DNA from: Sphingomonas psychrotolerans
GTDB taxonomy: Bacteria; Pseudomonadota; Alphaproteobacteria; Sphingomonadales; Sphingomonadaceae
Length of the DNA: 64,000 bases
Direction of reading: 5' to 3'
Assembly: GCF_002796605.1 (NCBI RefSeq)
Contig: NZ_CP024923.1
Location: forward strand, 4,409,501 to 4,473,500
The translations under genes were made by a program, and so were the position numbers. Below, in pieces: positions 1 to 6,448 of the stretch. The notes below the pieces were generated by a model, which searched no databases, was not told the origin of the DNA, and saw only the letters and a list, made by a program, of their open reading frames with translations. Numbering within the stretch: position 1 is the stretch's first letter; every line of letters starts with the position of its first letter.

Positions 1-1667
1 CCGATCGCAGTGATCTGGCCGGAATAATGGAGCGGCAAGTCATAAGTGGCGGGTTTGTCGCCGGTCACGTCGAGCAAGTCGACGACCAGCGGGCTCTCGC
101 TGCCCTCGACCGGCAGCTGAACCAGGGTGCGGCGATAGCGCACGCCCGGATATGCGCCGATCATCTCGGCGGTGCTGACGGTGGCGCTCGCGTCGCTCGA
201 CCAGAAGAGTTGCCTGGGCGCTAGCTTGTTGCCGGCCTTCCACTTGCCGCCGAAATTGCTCGTCTCGTTCACAACCAGGGTGTTGTGCGCGACGGTCTGC
301 TTCGCCCAGCTCTCGTTTTCCTTGAGGTAGCGCCCGCCGTCCTTGCTCTCGACGTTGAGGAAGCGCGCGGCGCCGTAATCGGTCACGATCGCGTGGCCGT
401 TGTCGTAGAGGATCCACGACAATTTATCGAAATGGCCATGGCCCATGCCCATCGCGGCGTTCTTGGCGACGAGCACCTGGTCCTTGTCGCCCGGACCCGA
501 GCGCATGATCGCGAGGCCGCCGCGATCGCCATCGGGGCCGTCGCTCAGGAATTGCGAGGCGAAGGGGAAAGGCTTTGCCTTGCCACCCGCCAGATCGCGC
601 GCGACCGCGAGGCCGTCGGGGGTGAGGGTGGTGCGGCCCTGCCACCCGGCGATCGACAGCAAAGCCGGATCCCTTGTGACTTCATAGCCGATCGCCACCG
701 CCTGATAGAGCTCGTCGGTGCGCAGGCTCTTGTCCGGCATCGCGTCGTTCAACGGGAAGAAATAGCCGTCATAGGTCGTCTGGATCGACGTGCGGATTGC
801 CTTGAGCAACACCCCGTCGCGGTGCTTGAAGATCTGCCGGTTCGGCTCGTTCGCCTCGATGAAGCGCGCGAACAGCACGAAGGGCAGCATTGCGTAGCGC
901 TGGTAATAGGGGCCCTCGACATAATAGCCGTCGGGCGAGAAGAGCTGGTCGATCTGGGCGAGGAAGCCGAATTTGCCATCGCCCTTGAGGCCCTTGAGCG
1001 CGACATTGACGAGGTCCGGTTCGCGCAGCGTGTAGCCGATCATGCCGACCGCGGCGCAGGCCCAGGTCGCATGGTTGTGGATCTGGTCGAACTCGTCTGC
1101 CTGGCCGGTCGACAGGAAGCGCGCCATCGGGTGGAAGACCCCGGAGTCGATCGTTGCGCGGTCAGTCTCGCTCAGCGTCTCACGGATTGCGTCATAGCCC
1201 TGCACGGCATAGACCGCCCAGACCGAGTCGTTGAGGCTCTGCCAGAACAGCCGGCCCGGCCGCTGGTCGCTCGCCGCGGGATGGTTGGCGAGCGTCGGAT
1301 AGAGCCTGGCGTAATCGAGCAGCATCGCACGCGCATAATCGGCGTAGCGTTTCTCGCCAGTGATCCGGAACAGCAGCCCGGCGCCGTAGATCGCGGTGTA
1401 ATTTCGTTTGTGCTGCTCGTGGGTGTAGCCGCCGCCCGGATCCCTGGGCACCGGCACTACGATCCCGGCCCGAATCGCCTTGTCGACTTCCTTGCGAACA
1501 CGCGTCTGCTCGGCAGCGAACAGGGGGTAAGCGGTCGCCTGCTTGGCGGTTGCCGCCATTTCGGCCGCGCGAAATAGCGTGGGCTGGGTGCCCGGCGCAG
1601 TCTGCGTGCGGGCGGGCGCGGCTGCGAACAGCGCGGTGCCGGCAAGGAAGAGTGGGATACGAGTCAT
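1..1667 (-). CDS. PL17-type oligoalginate lyase, 3' end cut by window edge
   Basis: This frame runs open from an ATG at 1667 to the left edge, giving about 555 residues with no stop, so the C-terminus lies outside the window. I translated it by hand from the complement. It starts with a signal peptide (MTRIPLFLAGTALFAAAPA) and carries an alginate-lyase-like helical domain followed by a heparinase II/III-like beta region. The PL17 signatures are visible: the NHATW segment puts Asn198-His199, and GYYVEGPYYQRY puts tyrosines around 254-258. These match the Asn/His and Tyr active-site residues known in PL17 exolyases such as Alg17c. The predicted role is release of unsaturated monouronate from alginate oligomers in the periplasm. 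A PL6 lyase and two TonB receptors lie in the same region. An operator-like half-site lies 134 bp upstream. Family assignment is strong; exact substrate (mannuronate or guluronate) cannot be read. Confidence 0.85.
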   Translation of the reverse strand, partial: MTRIPLFLAGTALFAAAPARTQTAPGTQPTLFRAAEMAATAKQATAYPLFAAEQTRVRKEVDKAIRAGIVVPVPRDPGGGYTHEQHKRNYTAIYGAGLLFRITGEKRYADYARAMLLDYARLYPTLANHPAASDQRPGRLFWQSLNDSVWAVYAVQGYDAIRETLSETDRATIDSGVFHPMARFLSTGQADEFDQIHNHATWACAAVGMIGYTLREPDLVNVALKGLKGDGKFGFLAQIDQLFSPDGYYVEGPYYQRYAMLPFVLFARFIEANEPNRQIFKHRDGVLLKAIRTSIQTTYDGYFFPLNDAMPDKSLRTDELYQAVAIGYEVTRDPALLSIAGWQGRTTLTPDGLAVARDLAGGKAKPFPFASQFLSDGPDGDRGGLAIMRSGPGDKDQVLVAKNAAMGMGHGHFDKLSWILYDNGHAIVTDYGAARFLNVESKDGGRYLKENESWAKQTVAHNTLVVNETSNFGGKWKAGNKLAPRQLFWSSDASATVSTAEMIGAYPGVRYRRTLVQLPVEGSESPLVVDLLDVTGDKPATYDLPLHYSGQITAI

Positions 1668-2143
1668 TTGATGCTTCCGGGAAGCGGCGAGGGTCGAAAC
1701 TATCCATAGTCGCAAGGCCCGGCTCCTCTCACATTGCTCGGCTCTCTTGGCCGATAGTAGTGGACTATCAGTCGATCAAGGAATGTGCAAGCCAATCAAG
1801 ATACCAATTGCACAGACCAATATCCTCCATAGGCATAGTTATTCGGTCTCTGCGGCGAGAAAGGCATCGTCGCGCATATTCGAGTGTTGGCGCAGGTCGG
1901 CTGAAGCCTGAGATGGAAGTGCTTGCGGGCGATGGCGCAGCGCTGCTTGCGCCTGGCGTGCGCCGAGATGCCGTCGCGCTATGCTGCCTGGGCTGTCGGC
2001 CAGGCGGTCTATATCAGCGAGGCGCAGCGGGCGAGGTTGCAGCGCTCAGGTCCAACCTTGCGCCTCGAGCCATCTAAGCGAGTGGCGAGCGGGGTGACCG
2101 GGCAGCGGCTCGCAGCGAAGCCGCGCCCGGCAACGACATTATA
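1668..2143. other. Intergenic upstream of the PL17 gene
   Basis: This gap of about 480 bases separates the PL17-type gene from the 3' end of the LuxR-type gene. It should carry the PL17 promoter, read on the minus strand. I see an ATACCAATT half-site at 1801-1809 and a related GACCAATAT at 1815-1823. Open frames across it have no ribosome binding site or family features, and I call no gene. Confidence 0.5.
1801..1809. promoter_or_regulatory. Putative hexuronate-regulator half-site upstream of PL17
   Basis: ATACCAATT matches one arm of the palindrome ATTGGTATACCAAT, which I recall as the operator of UxuR/ExuR-type GntR regulators. The same arm recurs twice upstream of the receptor-PL6 operon (13887-13912). 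Only one arm is well conserved here, so this is a candidate site. Confidence 0.4.
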
Positions 2144-2413
2144 TCAAGGCCGCGACCAGCCGAAGCTTCCGGCCGCGATCGCTGCCTGGGTGCGGTTGCG
2201 GACGTTCAGCTTGCGCATCAGGGCAGTCATGTGGACTTTCACCGTCGCCTCGGCGATCCCGAGTTCATAGGCGATCTGCTTGTTGAGCAGGCCCGAATGG
2301 ACGCAGCGCAACACCTCCATCTGCGTCGGTGTGAGGCGCGGCGGTGCGCAGGGAGGCTTGGAGATCCTCCGCTCGTGATCGAGATTGTCATGCAAATTGG
2401 TCGCTGCATGCAT
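2144..2413 (-). CDS. Stand-alone LuxR/GerE-type HTH protein
   Basis: The 89-residue product is almost entirely a LuxR/GerE DNA-binding domain (about residues 28-82). It shows LTPTQMEVLRCVHSGLLNKQ followed by the recognition-helix region EATVKVHMTALMRKL. There is no receiver, PAS or autoinducer domain, unlike normal NarL or LuxR proteins of 200 residues or more. The ATG at 2413 has a good ribosome binding site (AGGAG at 2421-2425 on the complement, 7 bases away). This suggests a deliberately short protein rather than a random fragment, though a decayed response regulator is possible. It lies between the PL17 gene and gluconokinase on the same strand. Such domains bind short inverted repeats, so the TACGAC/GTCGTA repeats upstream of the neighbouring genes are possible targets (inference). 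Confidence 0.7.
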   Translation of the reverse strand: MHAATNLHDNLDHERRISKPPCAPPRLTPTQMEVLRCVHSGLLNKQIAYELGIAEATVKVHMTALMRKLNVRNRTQAAIAAGSFGWSRP

Positions 2414-2482
2414 CTTGCCTCTCCTGTTCGCGATCCCGTTCGCGGCGAGGATCCGGCTCAGGCCGGAAACGCCACAGGATTC

Positions 2483-2494
2483 GTTACCGCTAAC
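2483..2494. promoter_or_regulatory. LacI-type operator-like palindrome GTTACCGCTAAC
   Basis: GTTA-CCGC-TAAC is a 4+4 bp palindrome upstream of the LuxR-type gene and downstream of gluconokinase. It resembles the gluconate repressor (GntR of the LacI family) operator, whose arms are GTTAC/GTAAC. It is short, and no such regulator is in the window, so it remains a weak candidate. Confidence 0.25.
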
Positions 2495-2507
2495 ACTAGA
2501 AGAATCA

Positions 2508-2613
2508 GTTAGACAGGTTCAAGCGATAAATCGCCGCCAGCGTTGTCAGGGGGTGAGAAAAGCGCGAAATCCCGCCGTATTCAGACAATGTCTCCGAGGA
2601 AAACCTGTCTAAC
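2508..2613. repeat. Perfect 12-bp inverted repeat with 82-base spacer
   Basis: GTTAGACAGGTT (2508-2519) and AACCTGTCTAAC (2602-2613) are exact inverted copies. The right arm overlaps the gluconokinase stop codon. A third related palindrome, AGACAATGTCT, lies near 2583-2593. The arrangement could be paired operator sites that loop DNA, the ends of a small non-autonomous element, or a long stem in the transcript running from gntK into the LuxR-type gene. Confidence 0.45.
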
Positions 2614-3136
2614 AGATTTTGCCGTCGGCCAGTCGTGCCAGAACCGCGTCGCGCAGAGCCTGCGGGGAATCCTCCGTCACAAGGGTGATGGCGGCCTCGT
2701 CGGCGAGCGGTGGTTCCAACGTGGCGAGCTGGCTGTCGAGAAGGCTGACAGGCATGAAATGCGCTGCGCGGTCCGCCAGACGCTCCAGCAATCGATTCCG
2801 GTCGTTCTCCAGCAAGACGAACCGCACCGGCAGGCCGATCGTCGTTCGCAAGCGATCCCGATAGCATCTGCGCAGCGCCGAGCAGGCGGCTACCGCCATG
2901 CCATGATCCGCGGCCGATCGGGCGGTCGCCTCGCCGAGCCGCGCCAGCCACGGCCAGCGATCCTCGTCGGTCAGCGGCTGGCCGCCGCGCATCTTGGCGA
3001 CCGCTTCGCGCGCGTGGAAATCGTCGCCCTCGAGAAACGGGCAGCCCAGCGCTTCGGCGAGCAAGGTGCCCAAGGTCGATTTCCCGCACCCGCTCACGCC
3101 CATGACGATGAGGGCGAAGGGCGGGGCGGGAATCAC
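2609..3136 (-). CDS. gntK: Gluconokinase
   Basis: This is a P-loop kinase of the gluconokinase family (175 residues from the chosen start; the family is usually 160-180). It should phosphorylate gluconate to 6-phosphogluconate in the cytoplasm. The Walker A motif MGVSGCGKST opens the protein. The substrate-binding LEGDDFH segment, the DEDRWPWL motif and ACSALRRCYRDRLR are all typical of GntK. The ORF extends to a TTG at 3148. I prefer GTG at 3136; the ATG of MGVSG at 3103 would remove part of the first strand. It is divergent from the GH55-like gene and upstream of the LuxR-type gene. Gluconate is not on the standard alginate route, so its role here may be to feed sugar acids into the Entner-Doudoroff pathway. 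Confidence 0.82.
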   Translation of the reverse strand: MIPAPPFALIVMGVSGCGKSTLGTLLAEALGCPFLEGDDFHAREAVAKMRGGQPLTDEDRWPWLARLGEATARSAADHGMAVAACSALRRCYRDRLRTTIGLPVRFVLLENDRNRLLERLADRAAHFMPVSLLDSQLATLEPPLADEAAITLVTEDSPQALRDAVLARLADGKIC

Positions 3137-3249
3137 GGATGGCGGCAAATCGGACGTCCCGGGAAATCAGGTTGTGCCCATCGGGCCCGCGCCGCGGGCA
3201 ATGCCGCGACGCTCCAGTGCTTTTGGGTCGCCGCCTGCGCGCTGGAAAC

Positions 3250-3265
3250 TACGACCTTGGTCGCA
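3250..3265. promoter_or_regulatory. Operator-like inverted repeat TACGAC-N4-GTCGCA
   Basis: TACGAC-CTTG-GTCGCA lies 55 bp upstream of the GH55-like start at 3321. A closely matching copy (TACGAC-CTTT-GTCGTA, perfect arms) lies 76 bp upstream of the next gene, the TonB receptor. The copies also share the following CGTGC. The shared position and dyad symmetry suggest a transcription factor site; the nearby LuxR-type HTH protein is one candidate. Confidence 0.5.
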
Positions 3266-3320
3266 CGTGCCTTGGATCGGGTGCCGGGTTAGCCAGCGGG
3301 ATCGAGAGGCGAAGGCGAGG

Positions 3321-6300
3321 ATGAACATGCGTAGCGTTCTGGCTGTACTGCTCCTCACGGCTGCATCGATCTCGCCGGATCTGGCCGCGGCGCAAGGCGT
3401 CTCGGTCTTCCCGACCGCGCCTGCCGAACCCGGTGCCATCACCGTCAAGGCGAAGGGCGACGGCAAAGCGGACGACAGCGATGCGCTTCAGCAAGCGCTC
3501 GACCGGGCGCGGGGCAAGACCGGCCACGGCATGGTTTTCCTGCCATCGGGCAGATACCGTATCACCCGCACCTTGGTCGTCCCCGCGGGTGTCCGTGTCT
3601 ATGGCGTGGGAAAAACCCGTCCGGTGATCCAGCTGGGCGCCGACACGCCGGGCTTCCAGCAGGGCGTGTCGACGATGATCGTGTTCGGCGGCGACGATCA
3701 ATACCAGGTCGGCAAGGTCCCGGTGCCGGTGCCGACGATCGTGCCGCGCGACAAGGTGGTGCGCGACGCCAACTCCGGCACTTTCTATTCGTCGATGCGC
3801 AATGTCGACATCGAGATCGGCGAGGGGAACCCCGCGGCCGCCGGCGTGCGCTTCCGCATGGCCCAGCATGCCTTTCTGAGCGACATGGAATTCCGCTTGG
3901 GCACCGCTTTTGCGGGGGTCTACCAGGCGGGCAATGTCATCGAGAACGTCCATTTCAAGGGCGGGCGCTACGGCATCGTCACCGAGAAGACCTCACCTGC
4001 GTGGCAATTCACTTTGCTCGATTCGACCTTCGACGGGCAAAGCGACGCGGCCATCCGCGAGCATGAAGTCGATCTGACGCTGGTCAATGTCGCGATCCGC
4101 AATACCCCGGTGGGGATCGAAATCGACCGCGGCTATGGCGACTCGCTGTGGGGCAAGGACGTCCGCTTCGAGAAGGTCAGCCGCGCGGCGGTAGTCATCT
4201 CGAACGAGAACAACGTCTTCACCCAAATAGGGTTCGAGAACGCGCTCGCGGTCGACAGCCCGGTGTTCGCGCGGTTCCGCGACAGCGGGCGCACCGTCGG
4301 CGGCAAGGGCAAGGCCTATAAGGTTGCCTCCTTCTCCTACGGCCTCGTCGTTCCCGAGCTCGGGCAGATGGGCCATTATGCGACCGAGGCGGATATCCAG
4401 CCGCTGCGGGCGATGCCGGCCCGGCGCGCTCCCGCGCTCCGCGCGCTCCCCGATATGGCGAACTGGGTCGACGTGCGCACCCTCGGCGTCGTCGGCGACG
4501 GGCAGGCGGATGACACTGCCGCGATCCAGCGCGCGATCGACACCCGGCGCGTCCTCTATTTCCCGGCGGGCTTCTACAAGGTGACCGACAGCCTCAAGCT
4601 TCGGCCCGACACGGTGTTGATCGGGCTGCATCCGGCGATGGCCCAGCTCTATTTCCCCGACGGCAATCCGCGCCATGCCGGACTCGGCGCGGTGCTGCCG
4701 ATCCTCGAGACTCCGCGCGGCGGCGACAATATCCTCTCCGGCCTCGGCCTGTTCACCGGGCGGGTGAACCCGCGCGCATCCGCATTGCTGTGGCGTTCGG
4801 GCGAGCACAGCCTCGTCGAGGACGTCAAGATCATGGGCGGCGGCGGCACCCCGACCGCGGACGGCAAGCCCTTGGGCACGCTGATGGCGCGCAGCGGCGA
4901 TCCGGTGTCCGACGGGCGGATGGATGCGCAATATCCGAGCATCTGGGTCACCGACGGCGGCGGCGGCACTTTCGCCGATGTGTGGAGCCCCAACACCTTC
5001 GCCTCGGCGGGCTTTACCGTCACTAACACCAGCACGCCCGGCCATGTCTACGAAATGTCGGTCGAACATCACGCCCGCAACGAGTTCGTGCTCGACAATG
5101 TCCAGAACTGGGAATTCCTCGCGCCGCAGACCGAGCAGGAGGTGGGCGACGGACCCAATGCGGTGGGGCTCGAGATCCGCAACTCGCGCAACCTGCTCTT
5201 CGCCAATTATCACGGCTATCGCGTGACGCGCAGCTATGCCCCGGCACGCAGCGCGGTGAAATTGTTCAACTCAAGCGACATCCGCTTCCGCAACGTCCAT
5301 GTGAACGCCGAGAGCGGCTATGCCAGCTGCGACGACGAGGGCTGCGGGACCTTCCTGCGCGCGAGCAAATACCCGTTCGACAATGCGATCGAGGACGTGT
5401 CGCGGGGGCTGGCGGTGCGCGAGCGCGAGTTCGCCAGGCTCGATATCGGCCCGGCGGAGCGGAGCATCGCGACGGCGGCGAGCGCGACGAAAGTCGATAA
5501 GGTCGCGGAGGGTTTCTGGTCGATCTCCGGCGCCGCAGTCGACGCGCAGGGTGCGCTGTACTTCATCGACCGGCGCTTCCAGCGGATCCATCGCTGGAGT
5601 GAAGCGAAGGGGCTGGAGATCGTCCGCGATCATGCGCTCGATCCGGTCAATCTCGCTGTCGATGCCTCAGGACACCTCCTCGTGCTCTCGTCGCTCGGAC
5701 CCAAGGGGGCGGTCTATTCGCTCGACCCGGCCGGGCCGCCCGACCAGCTGAAGTTGATCGAGCCGACGCCGGTGCGCGCCGCTGCCGGAGGCAAGACGTT
5801 GTTGCCGGTCAATTGGTGGCAGAATGGCGAATTTCGCGACCAGCTCGATCATCAAAGCTATGCGTTCACCACGCTCGCCGAGATGTTCGCCCGCGAGGTC
5901 GGCACGCCCAGGCCGCAGGAATATGTCTCGCCCGACGGCAGCCTCGCGCTTCCCGCGTTTCGCGTCTGGCAGCAGGGGCCGACCGATCATGTCGGCTGGC
6001 GCTGGTCGAACGGGCTCAACGCCAACGGGCTGGTGAGCGGGCGGCAGGGCGAGCGGTTGTTCGTCACCAACGGATCGGAAAACGTCACCTATAGCGGTAC
6101 GATCGGACCCGGCGGGACCTTGGTCGACCTCAAGCCCTTTGCCAATCGCGGCGGCGAGAGCGTGGCGGTCGACGACCAAGGCCGGGTCTATGTCGCGAAC
6201 GGGCAGGTGTTCGTCTACGCCGCCGACGGCAAGGAAGCGGGGCGAATCGACGTTCCCGAGCGGCCGCTGCAGATCCTGTTCGGCGGTCCGGACCGGCGGA

Positions 6301-6347
6301 CCTTGTTCATTCTCACCCATCACGCGCTCTACGCCGCGCGGCCCTGA
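3321..6347 (+). CDS. GH55-like tandem beta-helix protein with C-terminal beta-propeller (copy 1)
   Basis: The 1,008-residue product has a signal peptide ending near AAAQ at residue 25. Two Pectate_lyase_3-type beta-helix starts follow, at about residues 40-106 (VKAKGDGKADDSDALQQAL) and 384-440 (VVGDGQADDTAAIQRAI). About residues 579-606 carry SVEHHARNEF and APQTEQE, which resemble the EHH...QTE region of GH55 exo-beta-1,3-glucanases, also tandem beta-helices. The last 275 residues look like an NHL/gluconolactonase-type propeller (SGAAVDAQGALYFID, DPVNLAVDASGHLLVLSS), which is not part of ordinary GH55. The ATG at 3321 was chosen for its signal peptide and the preceding GGCGAGG; the frame is open further upstream. 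A paralogue lies at 9506 beyond a TonB receptor. The likely role is periplasmic or surface glycan hydrolysis, perhaps laminarin; activity is unproven. Confidence 0.7.
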   Translation: MNMRSVLAVLLLTAASISPDLAAAQGVSVFPTAPAEPGAITVKAKGDGKADDSDALQQALDRARGKTGHGMVFLPSGRYRITRTLVVPAGVRVYGVGKTRPVIQLGADTPGFQQGVSTMIVFGGDDQYQVGKVPVPVPTIVPRDKVVRDANSGTFYSSMRNVDIEIGEGNPAAAGVRFRMAQHAFLSDMEFRLGTAFAGVYQAGNVIENVHFKGGRYGIVTEKTSPAWQFTLLDSTFDGQSDAAIREHEVDLTLVNVAIRNTPVGIEIDRGYGDSLWGKDVRFEKVSRAAVVISNENNVFTQIGFENALAVDSPVFARFRDSGRTVGGKGKAYKVASFSYGLVVPELGQMGHYATEADIQPLRAMPARRAPALRALPDMANWVDVRTLGVVGDGQADDTAAIQRAIDTRRVLYFPAGFYKVTDSLKLRPDTVLIGLHPAMAQLYFPDGNPRHAGLGAVLPILETPRGGDNILSGLGLFTGRVNPRASALLWRSGEHSLVEDVKIMGGGGTPTADGKPLGTLMARSGDPVSDGRMDAQYPSIWVTDGGGGTFADVWSPNTFASAGFTVTNTSTPGHVYEMSVEHHARNEFVLDNVQNWEFLAPQTEQEVGDGPNAVGLEIRNSRNLLFANYHGYRVTRSYAPARSAVKLFNSSDIRFRNVHVNAESGYASCDDEGCGTFLRASKYPFDNAIEDVSRGLAVREREFARLDIGPAERSIATAASATKVDKVAEGFWSISGAAVDAQGALYFIDRRFQRIHRWSEAKGLEIVRDHALDPVNLAVDASGHLLVLSSLGPKGAVYSLDPAGPPDQLKLIEPTPVRAAAGGKTLLPVNWWQNGEFRDQLDHQSYAFTTLAEMFAREVGTPRPQEYVSPDGSLALPAFRVWQQGPTDHVGWRWSNGLNANGLVSGRQGERLFVTNGSENVTYSGTIGPGGTLVDLKPFANRGGESVAVDDQGRVYVANGQVFVYAADGKEAGRIDVPERPLQILFGGPDRRTLFILTHHALYAARP

Positions 6348-6356
6348 GCCGGGCGC

Positions 6357-6372
6357 TACGACCTTTGTCGTA
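6357..6372. promoter_or_regulatory. Operator-like inverted repeat TACGAC-N4-GTCGTA
   Basis: TACGAC-CTTT-GTCGTA is a perfect 6+6 bp dyad. It begins 9 bases after the GH55-like stop codon and lies upstream of the TonB receptor start at 6449. It is the better copy of the repeat at 3250-3265. It implies that the receptor has its own controlled promoter rather than depending only on read-through. Confidence 0.5.
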
Positions 6373-6448
6373 CGTGCGGCGGAGCAACGCGGGGGATACC
6401 GTTCGACCAAAGAACGAGAACCAAAATACTCTTGGAGGGGTAGGACTT

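Noticed and set aside
285..1577. A 430-codon plus-strand frame over the PL17 gene
   Set aside because: The minus-strand translation carries a signal peptide and PL17 active-site motifs; the plus-strand frame is its shadow.
1923..2270. A 115-codon plus-strand frame in the gap after PL17
   Set aside because: It has no ribosome binding site and no recognisable features, and overlaps the LuxR-type gene on the other strand.
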